From Morchella semilibera (Eukaryota; Ascomycota; Pezizomycetes; Pezizales; Morchellaceae): a stretch of DNA of 64,000 nt. Under the pieces are notes generated by a model that ran no database searches, was not told where the DNA came from, and saw only the letters and a program-made list of their open reading frames with translations. A program made the position numbers and the translations under genes. Positions 23,311 to 33,484 of the stretch are shown here, piece by piece (positions within the stretch are counted from its first letter, which is position 1; each line of letters opens with the position of its first letter). Where the stretch lies: NCBI GenBank assembly GCA_009192285.1, contig CM018603.1, positions 4,957,613-5,021,612 of the forward strand. Direction: 5' to 3'.

Positions 23311-23535
23311 ACCACCGGCGCGTCGCGCGTCTCCGGGCGGGCGGACCTCACGGGCAGGGATTCAGCTCAACAAACAACGGCGCCATTACTAGTGGGAGTC
23401 CGTGGTCCATCGCTTGTCCTCCCGCCGTACGGGGTGTGTTCTTGGAGCTTCTGGTCTAGCGGACACCGTATGCCGCATTCCGTCCGGCCCCCATCTACCT
23501 ACAGCCACGGCCTTCCACGTCTCACGTCTAAGTCA

Positions 23536-24164
23536 GTGTTCCCAACGGTCAGGTGCAGATCATAAATATCTATAGATGACTTGGCAGTTCTTCCAGTCCC
23601 TGACCTTGCCAGGACTATCGATAAGACGCCGGACCATACCTATGAGCCATGAGTGATCACTCGGCTTTGCAAACTATAAGTGCGGGAGAATTAATATGTT
23701 GAGCTCCCGTAAAAGGTACGTGTGTGGGGGGACTGCCGACACTTGCAGACTGTGGATCAGTGCAAGGACCGCGGATTATGGGCCCATACACCAAAGAGAC
23801 GAATCGTATCCCACATATTACAAAGATTGCAGTGGGATTGCAAATTTATGGGCAACAAACTGACGAGGGCTGGCTGGTGCTGGGGACGAAAGGGCCAGGT
23901 AGGGCATGAGATATAAGCGCGAGGGGAGAAGGTTTAAGGTTCGGCCAGGCGGTGCCGTGCCAGTGGGGATTGGCCCAATTAAGTATGATTATGGTAGAAG
24001 AGGGCTGGGCGGAGCCGGAAATAAGGTTATCCCGCGCTCTAGCCCATATATTGGGAGCAACGTGCAACTACATGTAGTTATGTTACCCCTTTCTTTAATG
24101 CACTGGGAACCCTAAATTATTCAAAAAGCCATTTCCGATCTTTGTGTCACAGACAGCGGCCCCC
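23536..24164. other. spacer between duplication units
   Basis: Not shared with the units. TACATGTA at 24069-24076. No gene seen. Confidence 0.45.
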
Positions 24165-25225
24165 GCGGACCATGGGCGCCCACGACCCAGTCTAACAGCA
24201 AATGAGAAATACAACTACAGAAGACGTAGTCCTACCAAATTACAACATTCAAGCCCAGGTCTGTGAAAACTGCAATACTCTGACGAAACCTTGGAGTAAC
24301 CCAGAAATGCAGAGGAATCTACGATTATCTACGGAGTCTACCCAACAGCCGCAGGCTCCACAGCCAGCAGAGGCACTAATCCGCCCCCTCCCCCTCAACC
24401 CCCACTAGCACGGCCCCCCCATTCCCCGCCCTCCTCTTCCCGGCCCTCTCCCCCGCCCCCTTCTCCCTCTCCCGCTCCCTCTTCCTCCCCGCCCTCTCGA
24501 TCCTCCCCACGGCCCTGGCAACCCTTTCCTCCTCCATCAGTGCCCGGTCCTTCCACTTGCGTTCCAGCACGGCCATGTCATGCACCAGCTGCTGCATTCT
24601 AGTGTGGGACTGGAGTACGTAGTCCCCCCACCACTCCAGCGAACGGAAGCCCGTGGTGGGCGCGTAAGTGAGGTGCTGCTTCACCTCACTGTATCTGGTG
24701 TGCTTGACGACGTATGCCCATTGCTCCTTGTGGTAGGACTCGGTGAGCTGGCGGATGCGTGCTTTGATCCTCTGGATGGTCGCGGCGACGCGGGCGCTGT
24801 GCGCGTCCGGCGTCCAGGCTGCGGCGGCGGCGGTATTCATGATTTGGGTTGGGGTTCGATGTAAATTTGTTATGTTGCTCTTGAGTGTTAGTTGTAGTTG
24901 GGGCCGGGCCACTGGTGCGTGTTGGAAGGCTGCGTTTAGCGGGGTTGCAGAGTTTGGTGGGGTGCGGCTCCTTCGGTGTCCAGAAATCCTGTTTTTTCAA
25001 TCATTGCCCCGGGTACTTAGGCACCACCACACATCACACGTCTCCAGACAGGCAGACCTTGCAAACAAACAGCGACGCCATCACTACTAGATATCCGTGG
25101 GCCATCGCCTGTCCTCCCGCTATACGGGGTGTGTTCTTGAAGCTTCCGATCCAAGGACCACCGCACGCCGCGTTCCGCCCCCATCTACCTAGAGCCACGG
25201 TCTTCTACGTCCCACGTCCATTCTT
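24165..25225 (-). repeat. tandem segmental duplication, unit B
   Basis: Partner of 22490-23535 in the same orientation, offset about 1.67 kb. In the upstream block unit A has CGGCGCGTCGCGCGTCTCC where unit B has CACACATCACACGTCTCC, a run of CpG-to-CpA changes. This is the pattern left by deamination of methylated cytosine. Confidence 0.75.
24376..24840 (-). CDS. small coiled-coil family protein, duplicate B, WTPD motif, 154 aa
   Basis: Start at the ATG 24840 (CAAATCATGAATACC). Opens MNTAAAAAWTPDAHSARVAA, so the N-terminal helix shared with the 13656 gene is intact here though lost in duplicate A. Then RIRQLTESYHKEQWAYVVKH, EVKQHLTYAPTTGFRSLEWW and a second helix MQQLVHDMAVLERKWKDRAL followed by MEEERVARAVGRIER. 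The tail is Lys/Arg/Glu-rich (RKREREREKGAGERAGKRR), possibly a nuclear signal, ending in a Gly/Val stretch. No membrane segment. Its promoter has lost the TATA box seen in duplicate A. Function unknown. Confidence 0.7.
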   Translation of the reverse strand: MNTAAAAAWTPDAHSARVAATIQRIKARIRQLTESYHKEQWAYVVKHTRYSEVKQHLTYAPTTGFRSLEWWGDYVLQSHTRMQQLVHDMAVLERKWKDRALMEEERVARAVGRIERAGRKREREREKGAGERAGKRRAGNGGAVLVGVEGEGAD

Positions 25226-27335
25226 GCGCAGACACCGGGTGTTTCACCAGCGCCAAAATACCACCGCTGACCTGGTACAATTCCACAGAAGGTCAGGCCC
25301 TTAGTTTATCCAAGCCCCTATCATGGGACCTGACTGATATCTAGATCCGGATCGTACTTTTGACTACCGGCGCACTAGTCCCCGATATGTATATAGAGGT
25401 ATACCTACCCTAGGTGTTGGCGCCTGACGCCTACGGCGGTGGGAGACGGATCACATCTTCCACGAATCTCATTAAGAGCGGTGCTGGGGCCCAAGACGTG
25501 GTGGCGGCGGGGACGGTGGTGAGTTATGGGAGTGGGAAAGGAGTGGAAGGATATGGTACTAGGTGGGGTGGAGGCTTGGGGGGGGGGTGGTGTGGAGTAC
25601 GGTGTAGGAAGGGGCGTACTAGTTTTTGTGGGGCGGCTTGGGAGGACTGCGTAGGACTGGCGAGCTTAGGGGTGGAGATTGATTTGTATATGGGCTATCC
25701 AGCATGGGGCAAAGGGATGGAGCCTGCTAGACTGGGGGATATACCGGCGGCGGTGGAACTTCCTAGACTAGACGACGCGGCGGTTTCTGACCGCCTGAGT
25801 TCCTGCGCCACGGGACCTACCTTCAATTGGTGTAGACTCCTCCAAACATGATCCGCTGGGCATTACCCACCTACCTAGGGAGTACCTCCGCCAAGCATCG
25901 GCCATGCTCTAGTCCCATACCCATCCCCTATAGGCAGCATGCTGTTTTGAATTCCTTGGGGTACAATGTGGAAGTATATCTCTCCGGCATGTCCCGAGAA
26001 GGGGCTCCAACACTCTGGTTCAAAAAAAAAACCTTCCTTGACCAGCTATACGGGGGTGGCTAGAATGGCCGCTCTCGTAGGTCCTAATATTGATTATTGA
26101 AATCATACCACCCATGCATGTCCAGTTAGTTCTCACTTGGTACCAACAATTGCGTTTGTGCTGCAACGGGCACGTCCAAGCATCTAGATACGCTCATCTA
26201 ACCTGAATAATTGCTCAAAACCCCCTACTAAACCCCGGAGCCGTATCCTTCTAGCTCCTCCTGTGGGATGGTGTGCGGTCTTGGTCATGGCGCATCAATC
26301 GTTGCGTTTCCTCGCCTTATATAAGCGCCGGCGGGGAAGCCCACGTCCCGGGTACATGTAGTCAACAGACAAACCCTGTGGGGGCGCACAAACATCCGCG
26401 TTCCTGCTTTTGGTCTAGCGTAGCGGTCCTTTGTTCCAAGGAACCCCATTCAAAATATATTGTCTTGCCATACGAATAAAAATTCTATTGTCTTGCCTTG
26501 GAGAAAACCTTGCCTACTGGGGCTCAACCACAAGCGGCGTATAGGTGAGGGAATAAAGGAGGTTTTCAGGACAAGGTAATATATAGGAGAAGGATGCTGC
26601 GCGAGCATAGGCGTGCTTAGAAAATGAGGTACTGCGGGGAGTAGCTTGGGCGCAGGTGCAGCCCCCCAGAATTTAGAGGGCGCCTGTGTGGCCAGTGACC
26701 CTGGGCTTTAAGGCCAATATTGGTACCCGGGGATACCCAAGAAATGAACATTAATTCCAATCTCCTCGTATGTGTCCTGAGGTGCCTTTGAAGTCCGGGC
26801 ACTAGCCAAACATGCATGTTTTGCTGGGTGTACGGGTGGAGCAATTGGGGAGTCCCTAAGGACAAGGGCTAGAAACACGGGCAAGCGCAGGGATGTTTGT
26901 ACAACAAAGCACTTCATCAATATAATTATCCTTCCTACTCATGTTTTATTTTCAATCGTTGTGTTCTAGATTTCTATCTCTAGCTAGAGAAATCGGCTAC
27001 CTAGGCGTAGAATATTTATATGAAGCATGTAACCTGTGTTGGTTTATCGCTTAGTTACGTAAAGAAAACACCAGAGGGAGTCATTATCCATTCTATTAAC
27101 ACCTATAGTAACAAAGCTGTCTCCTTAATATAATGAGATGCCCTTGGTTGCAATTCTGTTAGAACGCCGGATATCCCTTACACCTAATCCATCACCGTCG
27201 ACAACCTCACATCTTCAACAGTGCAAGAACTATTCCCGCGCACATCCCCACTACAAGACGCTCAAACCGACTACCCCGCTTGTCCCGCAGTCTCGAAGCA
27301 CAATTCCCCGCACAAACCCCCGCCACTCTACAAAC
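25226..27335. other. intergenic
   Basis: A G-rich stretch at 25480-25790 gives a 145-codon frame without an ATG start or recognisable motif, and I do not call it. G10 run at 25578-25587; TACATGTA at 26353-26360. The 200 bp before 27336 are C/A-rich, like the leaders of the other small genes. Confidence 0.4.
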
Positions 27336-27644
27336 ATGAACAACAATGCCACAGGGGGCGATATCCTGAAGGCCCGGATTTCCATCCGTAACCAAAGGTA
27401 CGACAGTTACCTATTCAAAGTTTGGGCGATACGCCACAACCTTGCGTGCCACGGTTACGATCTCAAAGCAAATACACCGCTGCAAGATGGGGCAAGTCAA
27501 TCGGTGTGCCCCGAAATTGGACGTCTCCTAGACTTACACAGCCATCTTCAGAAGCAGATGCGCCGTGACCTGCAAATGATGCAGATGCTCCGGGGGGTGC
27601 TTAAAGATTTGGAGGCTAGGATGGAGGAGAGGAATATGGTGTAG
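27336..27644 (+). CDS. small coiled-coil family protein, G-Y-D hinge, 102 aa
   Basis: I chose the ATG at 27336 (CAAACATGAAC). The frame is open back to 27138, but that part is C/A-rich leader. Opens MNNNATGGDILKARISIRNQ and has almost no low-complexity leader, so it shows the family core most plainly. Helix 1 is RYDSYLFKVWAIRHNLACHG with hinge AIRHNLACHGYDL (residues about 38-50). A 20-residue linker follows, then helix 2 PEIGRLLDLHSHLQKQMRRD and a short end KDLEARMEERNMV. Closest in the window to the 201 and 28488 genes. Function unknown. Confidence 0.7.
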   Translation: MNNNATGGDILKARISIRNQRYDSYLFKVWAIRHNLACHGYDLKANTPLQDGASQSVCPEIGRLLDLHSHLQKQMRRDLQMMQMLRGVLKDLEARMEERNMV

Positions 27645-28487
27645 CGCGTGGGATGGAGGAGGGGTGGGGGTTATTCTGCTCGAAGGCCTAAGGATGTGGA
27701 GATGAATACCAAGAAATAAATGAGGTGGACTGCAATATGCTGAGCGGCTCTCCTCCTATTCCGCACTGTAATTTAATCTTTCTTCACGGGCAATATCCCA
27801 AATTGAATTCCCTTTACTCTCAAACGTAGCCCAAGCTATTTTGCCCATAAAGCCCATATGTCTAGGGCCCTTAAACGTCGGGTATTTTCAAGATATGAAT
27901 GCCCGCCATCGCCCATGAGAACAAAGATCACCTGATCAATACAGATCGCCTTTACCACCCAAATGTATCACCCACCACCCCCCTTGTCAGACGTGAACCA
28001 CATCCTGAATGCCGGATTGAACATAATTAAGGCTCTTGATCACCAGCGGAACGATAGAACCTGAGGGAGCGGGAAGTAAATGGGAGATCAAGGGCCTCCG
28101 ATAGCATTTCGATACTTACACTGTATGGAATAGAGGAATCTGGGCGGTCAGTGTGATTACGTGGAGGTTTGAAGAAGTGACCAGATAGCTATAGATGAAC
28201 ATTATCTCTCGTGGGTTAGGGGTGTTGAAACAAGGTATACAGGAACCATTAGAACCTAAACCACATACGTTGTACCTTACGATTTGGTTCCGTATTAGAG
28301 CTACGCGCACTCACTATTCCGCAAGAAAATAAAACTACACTTCGAAAGTCTCAAGCGGGCGTCGGCAGTGGCCGCCTGGGTGTTGGTACATGCTTCAGTG
28401 CTCCTTGCCCCAACATCACCAAGCCCAATCCTCAAAACACCATTATCAACCGAACATCCAGTCAACCTACAGTCACCACCAACACTC
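27645..28487. other. intergenic between two paralogues
   Basis: No coding character. Presumably the 3' flank of the 27336 gene and promoter of the next. Confidence 0.45.
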
Positions 28488-28919
28488 ATGTCTCTTCCAT
28501 GCATGTTCCACCAAAGCCCTTCCTCTCTCGCGATGAGCGCGGCCGCAGCGCTACGCATCCAGGAGGCAGTCCTCGAAATGCACCAAACAACTCAGGAGCT
28601 CCACAGACTCAACATGTGCATGTGGAGCATGCGCATCCGGCTGCAACGTGAAGGCCTCGATCTCGCTACAGGGGCCTTCCCACCGGAAATGGACGTGGGG
28701 GATATGCAGGAAACAGGCATTGAAATCCTCCGTTTGGTGGAGAAGGATGTTAGGCATTGTACTTTGTTGCTGCGCGGGATGCATTTGAGGTGGAGAGGCA
28801 TGCAGAAGTGGGAGGAGACCAGGGTCCAGTCCGAGAGGCAGAGCTTCGACAGATTCGAGCGCCAGAGACAGATTCAGGATGAGAAGCGCAAGATTCAGCA
28901 GCTGTATCGCCTCAACTGA
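28488..28919 (+). CDS. small coiled-coil family protein, 143 aa
   Basis: Start taken at the ATG 28488 (ACTCATGTCT, MSLPCMFHQSPSS); the ATG at 28533 (MSAAAALRIQ) is an alternative. No ATG lies further upstream in frame. Helix 1 is RIQEAVLEMHQTTQELHRLN, the hinge SMRIRLQREGLDLATGAFP at about residues 48-66, then helix 2 ETGIEILRLVEKDVRHCTLL and the end motif LRWRGMQKWEETRVQSERQS. The last 20 residues RFERQRQIQDEKRKIQQLYR extend the coil. Direct neighbour and relative of the 27336 gene. Function unknown. Confidence 0.7.
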   Translation: MSLPCMFHQSPSSLAMSAAAALRIQEAVLEMHQTTQELHRLNMCMWSMRIRLQREGLDLATGAFPPEMDVGDMQETGIEILRLVEKDVRHCTLLLRGMHLRWRGMQKWEETRVQSERQSFDRFERQRQIQDEKRKIQQLYRLN

Positions 28920-31125
28920 TTGGCCCCCGGGGGAGGGGGGGTTATAGGGCGGTCTTCTCTGTATGGGGTAGAACTCGTTGGGTACGTGATTCCCTGCAGT
29001 ATTCGCCCTAAGACGGCAGTATGCTGATAGAGTTAGTTTTAGTACCCTGAGCGTTTAGGTCATTGTTATCTATTTCACTATCGTCAACCAACCTAGGATA
29101 CTAGCCTCCCAAGTCAAACCTTTTCCCTAAGGATGTCTTGCTCTATTACAATAGATCCGAATAAAATCGTCTTTGGAATGGCACCGGAATTAAACCTGTT
29201 GCTCCGATACACTCCCTAGTTGTGAGTAACGCTCTAAAAATGTAAGACTAGGTCTAGCTAGTATATGCCGTGAGGTAATGTTTAGATTACATCTACCACT
29301 GCATCATCACATCCCAATTTGCATACATGTAATGAAGTAAGCAAAAAAAAAGAAAAACATCCCCATTTACTTCGGCCAGTTTAAAGTGAAGGAGGTGAAC
29401 GCAACAGTGCGGAAGTATAGAATTTTGGTGGCCGGAGCGCCACCGCGCATACTGTTCCTTCCTCCTCCAGTACCTAGGCAAAAACCTTTGCTTCGAGAAA
29501 GAAGGAGCGGAATCTCTGTTTCTGCGTAAACTCTATATACCTCTTGATATGTCAAAGCTTAGCCTACACTGGCTACACGTGCTGAGCCCTGTCGATCTAG
29601 TATACCACATCCCCTATGCAGCAACCCTGGATTAATTAAATGGCTGCTACGGGGGCGCTGTCTTCGCCGGTTGTGGAGAAACGGCTGGGCTCGTGAGCCC
29701 CCTTACGTTCCAGATCTACCTGTCCAAATCCTTTCTCAGCAGGATTTCGTTATATAATTAGCTAGTACCAATTTCAGGGATAGTCTCCCGGGTATCCTGC
29801 TCCCAGGAGTGGTGGTTGGTATCATGAATCGCTTGTGACTGCCTCTTCGCAGCTTTAGCCCGCCGTTGTTGGAGTACACCTAAATCGTACTTGGGTGTTC
29901 TGATGGAAATCTTCTCAAGCTACTCAGTCCGTGAAAAACTAAAAACGTGGGAGGGATATGATAATCTTCATCAGAGAGGTGTACGCCGTGCTATTCGTGT
30001 ATACTAAGTAGATGAAGAGATCCATAATCTCTTTTGCTGGAACAAGTATGTACCAAGGGTGCCCGCCGGTTAACCATGATGCTTTACCAAGGTATAATGT
30101 AAGAGGAGAGCATATACTTGGAAAGTACACAGAGGCTTAAGGGCAGGGATGGGCGTGTATATCGGTTTTAGTAAGGTTTTGGGATATTTCAGGTATTGTC
30201 GTTCCTAGTAGAGTCCAGATTTCTCCGCACCTACATGTAAGAGTTGCTTCCTGCTTCCATCAAGCGTGAGTATCAGGCTTTACTTATAATTCAATGACCT
30301 AGCGGACAAAGTGCTACTATATATCGTTATTTTTGGGCCCTGAAACCATGTTCCAACAATGTTGGTCATATGCTTAATCAGCGAGGGGCTGGCGCAACCA
30401 AGTTCCTACCACTAGAACGGCAGTGCAACGACCTCTCATGATCTTCACGAACAACCATAAGGTACATCTCGAGTCGAATGAACCAACGAATTGATAAACT
30501 GATATCATAGTAGAATACCAGTCCGTCCCCGGCCTAGCGGTCGGGGCTGCACTCTTTCTGGCCATAATAGACTAAATCAAGCTGCTCTCGCCGCCGGGGG
30601 TCTTGTTTATGGTGTCGCTTGCCGGGGGAGGTCAATAGGGGCTAGGGGATGCGCTGTATCCATTTCAGGTGGATCACGCGATATGGCTGGCAGAACAAGC
30701 TGGAGGAGGAAATGGCTCGGCAAGAAGCGGGGAATGGTCAATGGGCTGTTAGGGGCCTGGAGGAGGGGGAGGGGGTGGTGGTGAATAGCGGGCCTAGCTG
30801 ACCTGCCCATGTTACAATAAGAACTCTATCATATAAAACTTTCTCAGAGCAGGCTACTCAATTAAAGAGGTCATGACACCATACAAACCTTGGGTCATGG
30901 CTAACTGGGCAGCCTGACCTTCTGAAGCCTAGTAAACTCTCGCTTTCTTCCTATTACAAACATTACCATTTGGAAAAGTAAGTGTAAGTGCGGTGGTGGC
31001 ACCCTGATCCTACCCGCCCCAACATTCCCACACATCACAGACCCTTTGTCCGTCCCACAGCAGTCGGCAACACACCCCCAACACCCCCACAAACCCCACC
31101 ACGAACCACCACCCCCTCCTCAAAG
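28920..31125. other. intergenic, no gene seen
   Basis: AT-rich; TACATGTA at 29324-29331 and 30232-30239, an A-tailed repeat end at 29325-29351. Nothing coding. A GTAAGT site at about 30977 with a CACAG near 31036 could be a 5' UTR intron of the next gene. Confidence 0.4.
29325..29351 (+). repeat. A-tailed repeat end, copy 2
   Basis: ACATGTAATGAAGTAAGC plus nine A; see copy 1 at 16624-16655. Confidence 0.4.
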
Positions 31126-31556
31126 ATGAGCACCCCGCCCCCGCCCCGCGCCCCGCCCCCGCCTCCACCGGCTTCCTCGCCGAAGCCTTCGCCCACATCA
31201 CGCTCTCCGGCTACGGCCACCACCTCCCCGACATCCGCTACCACCTGACGGACCTGCGCGAGATGCAAGACGCATACGAGCAGCGCGTCTCGGCGCTGTT
31301 CATGCTGCGCGCGGAGCTGCAGCACTACGGCTTCAACTTCGCCACCGAGTCCTTCCCGAAGGGGTGTGTCGTCACGCGCGACATGGACGACCTGCTGCTC
31401 TCAATGTTGCAGCTGCGCCAGCGCATGAAGATGAATATCGCGTACATGCAGTATGTCGATAGGTACTACAAGAAGCTCCTGGTGGTGCTGTTGGAGACGC
31501 CGGGGGACTGGGGGGAGGAGCAGCCGACGGATGGTGAGGGGTGTGTCGTTGCGTAA
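31126..31556 (+). CDS. small coiled-coil family protein, apparent frameshift near the start
   Basis: The protein body is in the frame of the ATG at 31263. Codons with clear family character extend upstream in that frame to about 31129 (STGFLAEAFAHITLSGYGHH, then DIRYHLTDLREMQDAYEQR). The only plausible start, ATG AGC ACC at 31126, is in another frame. The two are separated by a C/G homopolymer-rich tract with no GT dinucleotide, so no intron can start there. A one-base indel is the simplest reading, either a real mutation or a sequence error. If intact, the product would be about 143 aa; from 31263 it is 97 aa. The hinge is MLRAELQHYGFNF and helix 2 is DMDDLLLSMLQLRQRMKMNI. Nearest relative is the 33032 gene. 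Confidence 0.55.
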
Positions 31557-33031
31557 GGGATGGGCTTGGACGTGGTGCAGGCTGGGAAAAAGGGGCAGGG
31601 TGGAGATGGCGATGGATAGGGTCTAATGGCCCTAGGCTAGATTAGCAAAATGGAACTCTTCTGCCCCAGTTTTGTGTTTTATTATTGCGGCCGTGAAAGT
31701 GGTGATGATATCCATAATTGGATGGTGATATAGTGTTCCGAACGGCCACGTCCAGATCATATATCCACAAATACCGCAGCACTACCTCCAAACGAAACCA
31801 ACAAAATAGCCCCAAAAATGAGATAGCTGATTATGTATAAGTATCCATAGGATCATGGGAGATCACTCGGCCCGGCTATCGCGTAGATGTCCGTTGTAAT
31901 CACCATTGCTGCGGAATTCTTGTGATGTCTAGGAGGGAATTTAGCTGTCTTTTATAGCAGTGGCCGCCTTGGCACAAACGCAGTAATGACACAATATCAT
32001 AGTGGTCTAGACCTTGCCAGGGTTGTTACAGAGAGGATATATTTTCCCCGGGTCGCAACAATAACCCCAATTGTAGAGGTACAAGGCTCATACACCGGAA
32101 GGCCTGCAGATCTACCAAGGACTGCACAATGGAATACTAGGCAAAAACCTATCGGAATGTGGGCTGCAACGGTAGAGAATCAGGTTTTTGTCGGGGCCTT
32201 CCACACACATAACCAGCTCGGCTCTGCAGATCCCACACATACGGCTTGGATACCTTAGGCGAGTATTTCCCGAACGCTGATATTGGGAGGATTCCCCCGC
32301 GCGGACCCCCCTGCCTCCCGCCACTCTACCCTAGTTGCCGAGTGTATTCAAGTAATGAATTTTCCTCCATGCTACAACTAAAGCCAGCACTTGCCTATGA
32401 AACTACGAAAGAGAAGGGATCTTCTGTAGAAATTGGGCTTATGTGTAAACGATGAAAAAATACTAGAAACAAATTTTATGCGTGGCAGAAGCAGGACGTC
32501 CGGGAGACGCATTCCAAATGCTGCGTGACAACCACCAGCGCCTGATCAACAACCCAATTGGTGTGGGTTCCGCCTTTCGCTCGCCCACGCCCGGAGCCCT
32601 TATCCGAGGTCTTATCCGTGTTGGGGTAATTGTTACATATCTAAAATAATGAATTACTCCGTGGAGGAACATATAATATGTCACAGCTATCTCAATTCAA
32701 CACTTATTATATATACAAGGGCCACTATATATATTCAGTCACTATCATACCAGGTCCTGATGAGCAAAAGTCGATATTCCGTTATGCTCGTGGGGATTTC
32801 ATAGGAAGATTATGAAGTGGTAGCTGGTATCATGTTTATATTCCTATCGTAGGCAACGTTAGGCAAAAGCAGAGCCCCGTACTTACAATTATGTACGCAT
32901 CCGCCCATATATCACCTGATGAAGAACCCTAACCCAGTTGTTCCACCGCTGTAAGTAAATAACCCAACCTAACCTATGATACTAACCTAAACAGCACCCT
33001 AAGTTACCACACTAAACAACCCCATCCTCCC
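31557..33031. other. intergenic, no gene seen
   Basis: AT-rich. A 90-codon frame near 31986 has no supporting feature. Confidence 0.45.
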
Positions 33032-33484
33032 ATGTCCACCAGCGCCTCCACACGCGCCTACAGCGCGACCGGCGCCTCCACCCCCCTCGACCCACTCGCG
33101 CAAGCCAACCGAAACATGCGCCTCTACCAGATCAGCGAGCAGAAGCACCTCATCGACGAGATGTGGCAGATCTACGAGCACGGCCAAGCAAAGCTTATGG
33201 TTCTCCGGGCCAAGCTCGGCCGGATGGGATTCAACCTCCTTACCAATAAGTTCGTTGCGGGGAACCGTGTCCGCCCGGGCCCGATCAGGATGTATAGGGT
33301 CATGCATCAGCTCAAGTGGGAGCTGCACTGGTATGAGAGGGATATCCAGGAGCACGTAGTGCGCTGGAAGGATACGAGGTTGGCTTTTGAGGAGGAGGAT
33401 TTGGCGACCGCGATGAACCCGCTGGCGAGGAGGATGAAGTTGGTGGCTTTGGGAGATATTGAGGAGGAGGAGGAGGAGGCGTAG
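33032..33484 (+). CDS. small coiled-coil family protein, 150 aa
   Basis: Single exon from the ATG at 33032 (CCCATGTCC). Opens MSTSASTRAYSATGASTPLD, the Ser/Thr/Ala leader typical of the family. Helix 1 is EQKHLIDEMWQIYEHGQAKL, the hinge VLRAKLGRMGFNLLTNKFV (about residues 64-82), helix 2 MYRVMHQLKWELHWYERDIQ, and the end motif VRWKDTRLAFEEEDLATAMN, followed by a Glu run at the C-terminus. It aligns with the 31126 gene over helix 1 and the hinge. Very GC-rich codons against AT-rich flanks. No targeting signal. Function unknown. Confidence 0.75.
   Translation: MSTSASTRAYSATGASTPLDPLAQANRNMRLYQISEQKHLIDEMWQIYEHGQAKLMVLRAKLGRMGFNLLTNKFVAGNRVRPGPIRMYRVMHQLKWELHWYERDIQEHVVRWKDTRLAFEEEDLATAMNPLARRMKLVALGDIEEEEEEA

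Larger units (their letters stand above)
22490..23535 (-). repeat. tandem segmental duplication, unit A
   Basis: Aligns by eye with 24165-25225 along its whole length. Shared blocks include the 3' flank (GGATGCTACCCAACAGCCG against GGAGTCTACCCAACAGCCG), the coding region, and the upstream block with TCCAGAAATCC and GTACGGGGTGTGTTCTTG. It carries the 22737 gene. Many differences fall at CpG sites, with unit A keeping CG where unit B has CA or TG. Confidence 0.75.

Noticed and set aside
25414-25851. 145-codon plus-strand frame
   Set aside because: Lacks an ATG start, lies in G-rich low-complexity DNA and has no motif or paralogue.
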